DNA of 64,000 nt from Caballeronia sordidicola (lineage in GTDB: Bacteria; Pseudomonadota; Gammaproteobacteria; Burkholderiales; Burkholderiaceae), in contig NZ_MTHB01000223.1 of assembly GCF_002220365.1 (NCBI RefSeq), positions 1-64,000 on the forward strand, read 5' to 3'. Under the pieces are notes generated by a model. That model had not been told where the DNA came from. It saw only the letters and a list, made by a program, of their open reading frames with translations, and made no database searches. Below, one piece after another: positions 45,091 through 52,943 of the stretch. The translations under genes and the position numbers were made by a program. Every line of letters starts with the position of its first letter. Position 1 is the stretch's first letter.

Positions 45091-45104
45091 TGCCGAAATC
45101 GGCA
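45091..45104. promoter_or_regulatory. Palindromic operator, copy 2 (hydroxyproline locus)
   Basis: TGCCGAAATCGGCA, differing from copy 1 only in the two central bases, about 82 bases before the DapA-like gene. The pair could let one repressor or activator control both divergent genes or form a loop. Confidence 0.72.
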
Positions 45105-45186
45105 TCGCAATTGCGCCCAACATGCAAGACAGCCCATTCTGCAATGCTTAGACTGCACTCAATCAATTACTTTTAGGAGAGCCGCC

Positions 45187-46092
45187 ATGGCGCATATCTG
45201 GGAAGGCGTAATGCCCGCCGTCACGACCAAGTTCAATGCAGATTTCAGCATAGATCGCGCTTGGACGAAGAAGAATATCGAAGCGCAAATCGCGGCCGGG
45301 GTGGACGGCATTATTGTCTGCGGATCGCTTGGTGAAGCGTCGACGCTTTCGCTCGACGAGAAGCTGGATGTGCTGGACATCGGCGTCGATGCAGCCCAGG
45401 GACGCGTGCCCGTGTTGCTGACGATTGCGGAAAACAGCACGCTCGACGGTTGCCGCCAGGCCGAACTCGGCGTCAAGCACGGCGCTGCCGGTTACATGGT
45501 GCTGCCGGGTTTGCGTTATTTGTCGGACCGGCGCGAAACGCTGAACCACTTCCGCGTGGTCGCCAGTGCGAGTCCCTTGCCGATCATGGTCTACAACAAC
45601 CCGCTCGCGTACGGCGTTGATGTGACACCGGACATGTTCGCCGAACTCGCCGATGAAAAGAAGCTCGTCGCGATCAAGGAATCGGCCGGCGACGTACGCC
45701 GCTTCACCGACCTCATCAATGCGGTCGGCGATCGCTACGCACTCTTTTGCGGTGTCGATAACCTCGCGATGGAAGCCTGCCTGATGGGCGCGCATGGCTG
45801 GGTGGCGGGGCTGGTTTGCGCGTTTCCTGCAGAGACCGTGGCAATCTTCAAGTTGCTCAAAGCCGGGCGCCTGGAAGAAGCCCGCACGATCTATCGCTGG
45901 TTTGCGCCGCTGCTCGCGCTCGACGTCTCGGCCAAGCTGGTGCAGAACATCAAGCTCGCCGAAGCCATGGTAGGTCTGGGCACCGAACCGGTCCGGCCGC
46001 CGCGCTTGCCGCTGGCCGGCGACGAACGTCTCGCGGTGGAAGCGTTGATCAAGCGTTCGATTGAAACCCGGCCGGTATTGCCGACGTTCTAA
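45187..46092 (+). CDS. DapA-family lyase, probably 1-pyrroline-4-hydroxy-2-carboxylate deaminase
   Basis: 301-residue class I aldolase of the dihydrodipicolinate synthase/N-acetylneuraminate lyase family. The Schiff-base Lys164 lies in LVAIKESAGD and the catalytic Tyr136 in IMVYNNPLAYG; GSLGEASTLS is the substrate-binding loop. The start at 45187 has AGGAG 9 bases upstream. Divergent from the hydroxyproline epimerase gene, it very probably performs the deamination step of trans-4-hydroxy-L-proline breakdown. The D-hydroxyproline oxidase and 2-oxoglutarate semialdehyde dehydrogenase genes of that pathway are not in this window. Confidence 0.85.
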   Translation: MAHIWEGVMPAVTTKFNADFSIDRAWTKKNIEAQIAAGVDGIIVCGSLGEASTLSLDEKLDVLDIGVDAAQGRVPVLLTIAENSTLDGCRQAELGVKHGAAGYMVLPGLRYLSDRRETLNHFRVVASASPLPIMVYNNPLAYGVDVTPDMFAELADEKKLVAIKESAGDVRRFTDLINAVGDRYALFCGVDNLAMEACLMGAHGWVAGLVCAFPAETVAIFKLLKAGRLEEARTIYRWFAPLLALDVSAKLVQNIKLAEAMVGLGTEPVRPPRLPLAGDERLAVEALIKRSIETRPVLPTF

Positions 46093-46355
46093 ATCGAGTT
46101 TTACCGCGGCGGCTCTGGCTTGTTCCCATTCAAACAAGACGGTAGTCGCCGATGTTTTACTGCTGACCGATACTGACCGATAGCGCCCCTCTTGATCCGC
46201 CAGCCGGAAAATACGAGCCTGTCCTGGCTCCCCTGTCCTGGCTCCCCTCGCCCAACGCGTTGCTGCCTGGACATACAAGCAGCCTGTCCGCGAACGCTCC
46301 CAAGCCTCAAAATCAGCCAAGTACCGTCGAACCTCCAAGACAAAAAACAGGCATT
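46093..46355. other. Intergenic region with two short tandem duplications
   Basis: No gene seen. Contains CTGACCGATA twice (46163-46182) and CCTGTCCTGGCTCC twice (46218-46245). The right end is next to a ModE-like box. Confidence 0.55.
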
Positions 46356-46379
46356 CATTATATTCTATGAAATATCACG
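46356..46379. promoter_or_regulatory. ModE-like box A
   Basis: Half-sites CATTATATT and AATATCACG with six bases between them, about 80 bases before the gene at 46459. Identical in geometry to three other sites (47040, 50294, 52020) and identical at 19 of 24 positions to box B. It resembles the E. coli ModE half-site CGNTATATA. Confidence 0.66.
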
Positions 46380-46458
46380 GTACTATTCTTTTACCCCCGA
46401 TTATTCATCTTGCCTGAGCAAAGAAACCGATCCAATCATGCATCTCGAGGATTTACCC

Positions 46459-46962
46459 ATGTCCGGGCAACAGGCATCGACACCCCACCCTCCCGCTTGC
46501 GTCCCGCTGAGTCACGACCTGTCGGTCGCCATCACGCCGCTCAACTCGGCGCGCAATCCTGAGCGCACAGAAGCAATCAGGGAAGTGGTCGATGCATTCC
46601 GGAACCTGCGCGCAAGCGTCGCCCGTTTTGTCCTCATGCTCGAGGACATGCGCGGTAATGCCCGCTCCCTCGAATCCACGACCGGCCAGCCGCTCGGCGA
46701 GCTTTTGTCTTCCCTTGAAGTTCACGCTCGCGCGCTCGATTTCGGCCGCCTCGACGACCTGACGTTTGCCATCGAAACCGCCAGAACGGCTGAGCAGCAG
46801 CGCGATCAGGTATTTCTGGCCGCGCCCGGCAGCGGCACGGCCAGTCTTCAGCAGGTTGCGCGAAGTCTCGAACGCCTGGACGCCACCTTCGTTGGCTTAT
46901 GCGTCGAGCACGTGCTGGAGCGGCACTATCGCGACCGTGCGAGCAGCGACGTGTCTGCGTGA
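46459..46962 (+). CDS. Hypothetical protein (167 residues) preceded by a ModE-like box
   Basis: Starts MSGQQASTPHPPACVPLSHDLSV, followed by a helical section (REVVDAFRNLRASVARFVLMLEDMRGNARSLE) with amphipathic and coiled-coil character; no known family or membrane helix. The ATG at 46459 has GAGGA 8 bases upstream; another ATG at 46438 has none. It is the first gene of the molybdenum block and reads in the same direction as the DUF2325 gene, but a second ModE-like box lies between them, so each probably has its own promoter. Function unknown. Confidence 0.7.
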   Translation: MSGQQASTPHPPACVPLSHDLSVAITPLNSARNPERTEAIREVVDAFRNLRASVARFVLMLEDMRGNARSLESTTGQPLGELLSSLEVHARALDFGRLDDLTFAIETARTAEQQRDQVFLAAPGSGTASLQQVARSLERLDATFVGLCVEHVLERHYRDRASSDVSA

Positions 46963-47039
46963 ACGTCGGCGCTCCATAAGCCAGAACTACCAGGACCACC
47001 GGGCATTGATTTCGTCAAAGCAACCGTCCAGATTTGGAC

Positions 47040-47063
47040 CGTTATATTCAATGATATATTTCG
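47040..47063. promoter_or_regulatory. ModE-like box B
   Basis: Half-sites CGTTATATT and TATATTTCG with a six-base spacer, 69 bases before the DUF2325 start. Its left half fits the E. coli ModE half-site at eight of nine positions. Confidence 0.68.
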
Positions 47064-47131
47064 ATATCCGTTCATCGAGCAGGCTAAAGGCCGTTGTCTG
47101 TTCAGCCGTTTGACATCCAGATCGATTCGAG

Positions 47132-48490
47132 GTGAATGTGCAATCCGTGCCCCCCTTCCGCCTTGCCCGCACGCCGTCCACTGAATCGACCAGCGCTGCG
47201 GGTGCTTATACCGGCGCTCACGCCGGCGCGGCGGATGCTTGCTGCGCGCCTACCGACGCAGAGCTTCGCAGTCCGCGCCGCCGGGCGCGTCTGTCAGATC
47301 TGGATTCGCATTTGCATTGCTCGGTCATCGGCACATGCCTGAGCACGAACGAGCTTAGAAAACTCGTGCCGAAGTTTACGGATCTCGATCGGCAGCACGC
47401 GACGGATCTGGAAATTCATCACGCCGCAGTGGAACTCGCCATAGAAGGTGGCACGGGCGCCAAGGCTCTGCAGAAGGCGCTCGATGCCCGTTACTCGGGC
47501 GCCGTGCGCCGCTTCGAAGCGGCAAAAAATCCTGAAGCCCTGCTGGCGCTCTGGAAAGACGCGCTCAAGAGCGGCGATATTCCGCCGGCATACTGGGCAT
47601 TGATGACGCATCCGGAAGCCGTCATGAGCGTGCGCCAGACTGCGTTCGGCGACCTGCACATGTTGTCCCATCTGGTGGGCGCGGCCAACCGCGCCGACAT
47701 CCGGCGCCTAGTTGCACTCGAAGAAGAAAATGCGGCGCTCAAGGACAAGATGGAGCGGCAGCAAAACAAGCTGCTCGAATTGACTACTGAGCGCGACGCG
47801 TCACTAAGCCAATTGAGCGCGCACGTGGCCGAGTTGTCGGCGAAGGCAGACCGCACACCGGATACGTCTGAAGCAGGTCTGGAGGCTGAAGTCCAGGCGT
47901 TGCGCGAGGCACTGGCTGCGCGCGACGAACGTCTTGCGATTCACACCAGCCGCCGGGAAACCGCCGAGCAACGCGCGCTCGATGAGCAGCGCCATGCGCA
48001 GACCTTGAGCCAGCGGCTGGACGATACCATTGCGATGCTCAACGTAGTCCAGGCCGAATGCAACGCGCTGGAGCAGGCGCTGGTGGCTCAGGGCAGCGAA
48101 ACCGGCTCGAAGACCGACGATCTCACTAACCTGAGCGGCAAGCGCGTGGTTTATGTGGGCGGCCGACCCGGTTCGAACGCCGCGTTAAGGCAACTCGTTG
48201 AGTCGGCGGGAGGCGATTTTGTCGTCCACGATGGCGGCATAGAAGACCGCAAGGGCATGTTCGCCGCTGCGCTCCCGCGAGCGGACATTGTCGTGTTTCC
48301 GGTCGACTGTATAGACCACGACTCCATGCATCTGCTCAAGCGCGTGTGCGATCGTCATCAGGTCGACTATCACCCGTTAAGAACCGCGAGCGTCGCAAGC
48401 TTCGTGGAATTGATGACACGGCTCGGCCGGGCGTCGCCGCAACCCGGTAATACGCCACCAGCGTCCCGGTTTTGCCTGCGGCACGGCTAA
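47132..48490 (+). CDS. DUF2325-domain protein with coiled coil
   Basis: 452 residues: a poorly conserved N-terminal leader, a helical region (about 60-200), a long coiled coil (about 195-320; LEEENAALKDKMERQQNKLLEL and AEQRALDEQRHAQTLSQRL), then the DUF2325 domain (VVYVGGRPGSNAALRQLVESAGGDF, HDGGIEDRKGMF, VFPVDCIDHDSM, about 330-425). The domain shape suggests small-ligand binding. A small cyanobacterial DUF2325 protein, Dri1, has been reported to bind heme. The function here is unknown. Start is the GTG at 47132; a GTG at 47138 is possible. A ModE-like box lies 69 bases upstream and a ModE gene follows convergently. Confidence 0.85.
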   Translation: MNVQSVPPFRLARTPSTESTSAAGAYTGAHAGAADACCAPTDAELRSPRRRARLSDLDSHLHCSVIGTCLSTNELRKLVPKFTDLDRQHATDLEIHHAAVELAIEGGTGAKALQKALDARYSGAVRRFEAAKNPEALLALWKDALKSGDIPPAYWALMTHPEAVMSVRQTAFGDLHMLSHLVGAANRADIRRLVALEEENAALKDKMERQQNKLLELTTERDASLSQLSAHVAELSAKADRTPDTSEAGLEAEVQALREALAARDERLAIHTSRRETAEQRALDEQRHAQTLSQRLDDTIAMLNVVQAECNALEQALVAQGSETGSKTDDLTNLSGKRVVYVGGRPGSNAALRQLVESAGGDFVVHDGGIEDRKGMFAAALPRADIVVFPVDCIDHDSMHLLKRVCDRHQVDYHPLRTASVASFVELMTRLGRASPQPGNTPPASRFCLRHG

Positions 48491-48528
48491 GCCCTTGCGC
48501 CTCACGCTTGCTGCGGCAAGCACGATGA

Positions 48529-48918
48529 TCAGCGCTTGATCAGCCTGGTCAGCGCGGAAATCTGCGGCGCGCAGGTCTTGGCCGCTTCTGCTTCAATCTC
48601 ACGATAAAGCCGCACGATCTTTTCACCAACCGGCGTCAGCACGCAACCACCTCCCGCTGAACCACCCGTTTCCGAAGACGTTGCAGGCTCCTTGAGCGTG
48701 CGGTTCAGTTCGTCGATAAGCAACCACGCACGCCGATACGACATGCCCAGGCTGCGCGCGGCAGCCGAGATCGAACCGTGCTCATGCACGGCCTCGAGCA
48801 AATCTATTTTCCCCGGGCCGATTGCCACGGCATCCGCCTGGCGAATGCGCATGCGAAAGCGCACCTCAGGCTGACGGGATAAGGACGGAGTCGCTGGATC
48901 TTTCACGGATTTAGCCAT
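48529..48918 (-). CDS. modE: ModE-type molybdate-responsive regulator, DNA-binding domain only
   Basis: 129 residues: winged helix with RFRMRIRQADAVAIGPGKIDLLEAVHEHGSISAAARSLGMSYRRAWLLIDELNR, exactly the ModE N-terminal pattern (GSISAAARSLGMSYRRAW). The C-terminus ends after about 25 residues of helix, so the two molybdate-binding Mop domains of E. coli ModE (262 residues) are missing. A separate two-Mop protein is encoded at 51412-51840. Start at 48918 chosen. This is the likely reader of the four 9-6-9 sites in this region. Confidence 0.9.
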   Translation of the reverse strand: MAKSVKDPATPSLSRQPEVRFRMRIRQADAVAIGPGKIDLLEAVHEHGSISAAARSLGMSYRRAWLLIDELNRTLKEPATSSETGGSAGGGCVLTPVGEKIVRLYREIEAEAAKTCAPQISALTRLIKR

Positions 48919-49017
48919 GCGCGAAAGCATACACGAGGCCGACAGGCCCATGCATCCACGACATTACCGGTGCATGAGCAAGCCGCGGTGCTCAGGCGCA
49001 GTGCACGAGCGCAGTGC

Positions 49018-49569
49018 TTAAGATTCATCGCCGAAACAAAACCCGAAATCTTCGCAGCCCGGACACCCTGGCGCCGGCTGCGGCGTCCGTCCGAGCGACA
49101 GCGCAAGTTCTCGCGCGAGAAATTTTTTCCAGCGCATTCCATCGATATTGCGTGCCACCAGCGCCGGGAAATACCGGCTGAGCATGTCAGTGACTTCGTC
49201 ACGCCCGCTTAGTCCGAGATCGCGCCACAGATGGTCGGGCCGCAAGCACGCATGGGCGATGATCGACGCGAGGCAGTCCGCGTCGGCCATATCGGCGGCG
49301 CTGCTCGCCCGGACATGACCCTGCAGGAAGACCACAAGCTCGCCGATGAATCCGACCTGCTCTTCCGAATGGATAGCCAAATCCGCCCTTGGCGGTTGCA
49401 TTGCGCCAAAGTGCCGGCCATACAGCGAGGCAAATTGTTCCAGCGATAACCCAAGCAGAGAAGGGTCGCTGTGCGCAGCAAGCAAGGTGGCGAACAACGC
49501 GGTGCCGGGGGTATCAGGGGCAGACGATGCAGCCAGCAACTGGGCACGTGTCACGAGCAAATGTGTCAT
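49018..49569 (-). CDS. nifQ: NifQ-like protein with a three-cysteine motif
   Basis: 183-residue NifQ-family protein. Family hallmarks are HLWRDLGLSGRDEVTDMLSRYFPALVARN and MRWKKFLARELA, and the Cys-rich end CPGCEDFGFCFG. In diazotrophs NifQ supplies Mo for FeMo-cofactor synthesis, with a motif C-x4-C-x2-C-x5-C at the end. Here the first Cys position is Gln and only C-x2-C-x5-C remains, so an intact Mo-Fe-S cluster as in Azotobacter is doubtful. No nif gene is seen in the window, so it may do another Mo-trafficking job. It is in the same direction as modE and the molybdopterin-fold gene. Confidence 0.86.
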   Translation of the reverse strand: MTHLLVTRAQLLAASSAPDTPGTALFATLLAAHSDPSLLGLSLEQFASLYGRHFGAMQPPRADLAIHSEEQVGFIGELVVFLQGHVRASSAADMADADCLASIIAHACLRPDHLWRDLGLSGRDEVTDMLSRYFPALVARNIDGMRWKKFLARELALSLGRTPQPAPGCPGCEDFGFCFGDES

Positions 49570-49752
49570 TGCCGGGTACCGGGGAAATGGCTCGAGGAAT
49601 GGCTCGACGGTATAGCCGATCGCGGGATGTCACGGGAAGGATCGACTCAAAACCAGTATGCCACGCGCAGTTCGGAGTCAAGCCCGTGTCTCGCGCCAGG
49701 AAGCGCTTGCCGCAACGGGCTTCGGAGGTTTACCCGGTATTAAAACGTCAAA

Positions 49753-50253
49753 TCAGGCCGTCAAGACCCGCGCTACGATCCGCACAAGCCGCTTCACATG
49801 ACGGGGGGCAGGGAGAATATCCGCGCCTGAAAACAGAATGGGGACGCCATCCTCGGTGCTAAGCGAGCGGCCTCCGCATTCATGGGCAACAATGACACGC
49901 TCACCCACGGGCGTATTGAATAATTCGTGCCATGAAAAGGTGACCGCGTAGCCATCGTGCGCGACCGCAATGAACACTGTGCGCTTGAACTCGCCCTTAG
50001 GCTCGGGGCGCAGTCCGGCTTTCATGATCAGGTCTTTCAGCAACACTCCGCGATAGGTGTCGACGCTGCGGATAAACCGGTTCGTCGTGTAGCACCGCAG
50101 ATCGAAAGGATCGGCGACTACGTTGGGTTGCTCCCTGAATTCCGCAAGATCAACGGTCAACGGTCGCTGGAAATCCCCTTCAAGCGATATGACGGCTTTC
50201 GCAGGGGTTTCGAGCGCGACTGCGTGGGAATCGGCATCACTCGCATCACTCAT
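49753..50253 (-). CDS. Sulfite-oxidase-fold molybdopterin-binding protein
   Basis: 166 residues forming the Moco-binding domain of the sulfite oxidase family: ISLEGDFQRPLTVDLAEFREQPNVVADPFDLRCYT, with a Cys (LRCYT) at the place where the Mo ligand sits in sulfite oxidases, and later LKDLIMKAGLRPEPKGEFKRTV. No signal peptide, so it appears cytoplasmic. It is shorter than YedY (MsrP). A ModE-like box lies 41 bases upstream of its start. Likely activity: a small Mo-dependent oxidoreductase or a Moco carrier; not decidable. Confidence 0.82.
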   Translation of the reverse strand: MSDASDADSHAVALETPAKAVISLEGDFQRPLTVDLAEFREQPNVVADPFDLRCYTTNRFIRSVDTYRGVLLKDLIMKAGLRPEPKGEFKRTVFIAVAHDGYAVTFSWHELFNTPVGERVIVAHECGGRSLSTEDGVPILFSGADILPAPRHVKRLVRIVARVLTA

Positions 50254-50293
50254 TTCTCATCCTCCAGGGGCCGGTTTCAGGCGGCTTGTCCGG

Positions 50294-50317
50294 CATTATA
50301 TCCACGCGAATATTACG
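50294..50317. promoter_or_regulatory. ModE-like box C
   Basis: Half-sites CATTATATC and AATATTACG separated by six bases, 41 bases upstream of the minus-strand molybdopterin-fold gene; also upstream (129 bases) of the plus-strand lipoprotein gene. Confidence 0.68.
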
Positions 50318-50445
50318 CTGCTGTCACAGCCGGCAAGTCAGTGCGCGAACAATAGGCAACATACCAATTCGCGCATGTGGCCGCCGGGATGGCACTAAGC
50401 GATATATTGGTGGCCTTGGACCCATGCACTGACAAGGAAAATACG

Positions 50446-51372
50446 ATGCCCCAGCGTCTCACCCGCTACGCGCTAACGCTTGCAAGCACCTTGAGCGCCG
50501 CTGCGGTCATCGCGCTATCCGGTTGCAGTTCAGCGCAGATCGTAAGCGCGCCGCAGCGCGTCACCCTGGATGCACGGGCAAATGGCATCGCGATCCGTCC
50601 GGCTGACGGCACGATCTTCATCACCGACGACAAAACCAACAGCGTGCTTTCATCGCCTGACGGCAAGACATTCACACCGTTTGCCGCCATTCCCGTGGTC
50701 ACCGGACAAGGCAATGCACTAAGCCAAGTGAGCGCCGCGGATACCGGTTCGCTACTGGTCGGACGATTCGGATTCGGCACCGCGGGCGCCGTGTTCGACA
50801 TTGTCGCAAATGGGTCCATCTCCCCGCTGTCAGGTACCGATCCAATACGGCGAAGGCTGGGACTTGCTGCCATTGGAACGGGAAAAATACTCTCGACCTG
50901 GTTCGTCAAGAACGGCAATAGCCCGGCAACGGGCGGCCTCAGCCTGATCACCTACGATGTTTCAACCCACGCCGCGTCCGAACGCAACCTGTTGACCGGA
51001 TTGGCGAAACCCGTCGGCATAGCCGTACAAGGCGACGTCGTTTTTATATCGGATCAGGCTGACAACATGATCCTGAAGACCAGCCTGTCCGGACTGATCA
51101 ACCGCGCCCAGGCCAACGGCCTGAGCACAACGGTGATCAAGATCAACGGACCCGACCTGTTGACCATCGATTCAAACGGCACGCTCTATACAAAATGCAA
51201 CGTGACGGCGGTCTGCCGAATAAGCCCCGATGAATCGGTTGTCGTCATCGCCAACGATTTCGAGGATGCCCGCGGTGTCGCTATCGATCCGGCGCATCAC
51301 CTGTTGTACGTCATAGACCGGCCGAAATCCGCTGACAGCGCCAGTATCCTGCGAATCATTCCACTGAACTGA
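50446..51372 (+). CDS. Lipoprotein with an NHL/beta-propeller-like body
   Basis: 308 residues; signal peptide with lipobox ALSGC (Cys27). The rest reads like a six-bladed NHL or SMP-30-type propeller: ANGIAIRPADGTIFITDDKTNSVL, KPVGIAVQGDVVFISDQADNMIL and RGVAIDPAHHLLYVIDRP are repeated blades. AAGGAAA is 5-6 bases before the ATG at 50446. It is not known to bind Mo; it only shares the intergenic region with the molybdopterin-fold gene. Confidence 0.85.
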   Translation: MPQRLTRYALTLASTLSAAAVIALSGCSSAQIVSAPQRVTLDARANGIAIRPADGTIFITDDKTNSVLSSPDGKTFTPFAAIPVVTGQGNALSQVSAADTGSLLVGRFGFGTAGAVFDIVANGSISPLSGTDPIRRRLGLAAIGTGKILSTWFVKNGNSPATGGLSLITYDVSTHAASERNLLTGLAKPVGIAVQGDVVFISDQADNMILKTSLSGLINRAQANGLSTTVIKINGPDLLTIDSNGTLYTKCNVTAVCRISPDESVVVIANDFEDARGVAIDPAHHLLYVIDRPKSADSASILRIIPLN

Positions 51373-51411
51373 CGAACTGGGGAATTGACGCCACGCACGT
51401 TGATGAGAAGG

Positions 51412-51840
51412 CTAGTCGTCCACGCCGATAATCACGCTCGACGCCTTGAAAATCGCCGTGGCCGTTTTCCCGCTGGCGAGAACCAACCGTTGCGCGCTTT
51501 CGTTTGTGACAATAGCGGCAATCTGCGCGCCGCCTGCCACGGTAATAATGACTTCGCTGTTGACAGCACCTGTGGTCACAGCCAACACCGTCCCGGCAAA
51601 GCAGTTCCTCGCCGATACCTGGCTATCCGCCACATCAACCATCACGATGACCGACGATGCCTTGACCAGCGCGAACGCAGCCTTGCCGGCGGCCAGTCCG
51701 AGCGATGCAGCGCTGCCATGCGTGATCACGGCGACAATCTCCAGGCCGTCATTGGCGCGCAGCAAGATCTCATCATTGACTGCACCATGCTTGACGTCCA
51801 CCACTTCACCGACAAATTGATTTCGGGCGCTTGTTCGCAT
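51412..51840 (-). CDS. Molbindin: two Mop (TOBE) domains
   Basis: 142 residues made of two repeated molybdate-binding Mop domains: SARNQFVGEVVDVKHGAVNDEILLR and SARNCFAGTVLAVTTGAVNSEVIIT, each followed by a GLAAGKAAFALVKASSVIV-like end. Such proteins store or buffer molybdate and tungstate in hexamers. The second ATG (51840), six bases after GGAG, is the better start; the first ATG at 51846 touches the ribosome-binding site directly. It may act as the missing sensor half of the short ModE; this is speculation. Confidence 0.9.
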   Translation of the reverse strand: MRTSARNQFVGEVVDVKHGAVNDEILLRANDGLEIVAVITHGSAASLGLAAGKAAFALVKASSVIVMVDVADSQVSARNCFAGTVLAVTTGAVNSEVIITVAGGAQIAAIVTNESAQRLVLASGKTATAIFKASSVIIGVDD

Positions 51841-52019
51841 ATTCATCTCCGGTTGCGGCGTCCTTGAAAGGCTTAAATCACCCGGATCTCAGGACGCACG
51901 TTGGCTTGGGTCACCTGCATTGCAGGCAGGCCACAAGTGTATCCGCACCGCGCCCCCCGCTTGAAATGAAAAGCCGCGCAAAACATGTCGATGGCGTTAG
52001 CGAACAAGTCAGGTCTCGG

Positions 52020-52043
52020 CGTAATATAGCGCCCTTTATTACG
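52020..52043. promoter_or_regulatory. ModE-like box D, upstream of modA
   Basis: Half-sites CGTAATATA and TTTATTACG with six bases between, inside a wider perfect inverted repeat GGCGTAATA/TATTACGCC. It is 25 bases before the modA start and overlaps the place of the core promoter, as expected for ModE repression when Mo is plentiful. Confidence 0.72.
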
Positions 52044-52067
52044 CCTTTTATCAACGTGGAGAATCAG

Positions 52068-52943
52068 ATGATCCGGAAGGTGATGGTGTCGGTTGCGGTC
52101 ATGGCTAGCGCGCTCTTGAGCCATGCCGCTGTGGCGGACGAAAACGCCGTAAACGTGTTGTATGCCGGGTCGCTTGTCAATTTGATGGAGCGCAGTGTCG
52201 GTCCCGCTTTTGAAAAGGAAACCGGCCTGCACTTCCAGGGCTACGCGGCAGGTTCAAACAAGATCGCCAACGAGATCAAGGGCAAGCTGCGTCGCGGCGA
52301 CGTGTTCATCAGCGCGAGCCCGAAGGTCAACACGGGCTTGATGGGTGCGGACAACGGCGACCACGTGACGTGGTATGTCACGTTCGCCGAATCGCCGTTG
52401 ATGATCGGCTATAACCCGCGCAGCAAATTTGCCGGCGACTTCAAGACAAAACGCTGGGACAAGGTCTTGCAGGAGCCGGGTATTCGCATTGGCCGGACCG
52501 ATCCGAAACTGGACCCGAAGGGTGCATTCACCGTCGAGATGGTGACCAAGGCCGCCGATCTTTATCACCAGCCGGATCTGGTCGAGAAGACGCTGGGCGC
52601 AGCCGAGAATCCCGATCAGGTCTTGCCTGAAGAAACCCTGGTCGGACGTTTGCAATCCGGGCAGCTCGACGCCGGCTTCTTCTATTCGACCGAAACCTCC
52701 GACCTGAAGATTCCGTCCATCCGTCCCGCGCCCGAATTGCAAGCCAAGGCGAGCTATACGCTGACCATTCTTGGCGACGCACCGAACTCGGCGAGCGCCA
52801 CGCGCTTTGTCGACTTCCTGCTCAGCGCGAAGGGGCGCGAGTTGCTCAAGGAACACGGTGTCGACGTAATCAAACCCGCGATCACCGGTAACGCCCAGGC
52901 CATGCCGCCATCCCTTCAGGCTGTGATCGACGCTACTCGATGA
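52068..52943 (+). CDS. modA: Molybdate/tungstate ABC binding protein (ModA/WtpA-type)
   Basis: Periplasmic binding protein of 291 residues with a signal peptide (cleavage near SHAAVADE). LYAGSLVNLMERSVGPAFEKETGLHFQGYAAGSNKIANEI and IGRTDPKLDPKGAFTVEM are typical of the WtpA/ModA subgroup related to the archaeal proteins. The start at 52068 has GGAGA 6 bases before it. Its stop overlaps the start of the fused transporter gene by four bases (ATGA), so all components of the importer are coupled. Confidence 0.9.
   Translation: MIRKVMVSVAVMASALLSHAAVADENAVNVLYAGSLVNLMERSVGPAFEKETGLHFQGYAAGSNKIANEIKGKLRRGDVFISASPKVNTGLMGADNGDHVTWYVTFAESPLMIGYNPRSKFAGDFKTKRWDKVLQEPGIRIGRTDPKLDPKGAFTVEMVTKAADLYHQPDLVEKTLGAAENPDQVLPEETLVGRLQSGQLDAGFFYSTETSDLKIPSIRPAPELQAKASYTLTILGDAPNSASATRFVDFLLSAKGRELLKEHGVDVIKPAITGNAQAMPPSLQAVIDATR

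Noticed and set aside
48505-48528. Terminator between the DUF2325 and modE genes
   Set aside because: Only a six-base stem (GCTTGC/GCAAGC) without a T-run; too weak to call.
49018-49569. Evidence for nitrogen fixation in this strain
   Set aside because: Only a NifQ-like gene is present, lacking one cysteine, and no nif structural or assembly gene is seen; NifQ-like genes occur in non-diazotrophs.
49018-49569. TorD-type chaperone as an identity for this gene
   Set aside because: First impression from its place beside a molybdopterin-fold gene, but the WKKF motif and Cys-rich end fit NifQ better.
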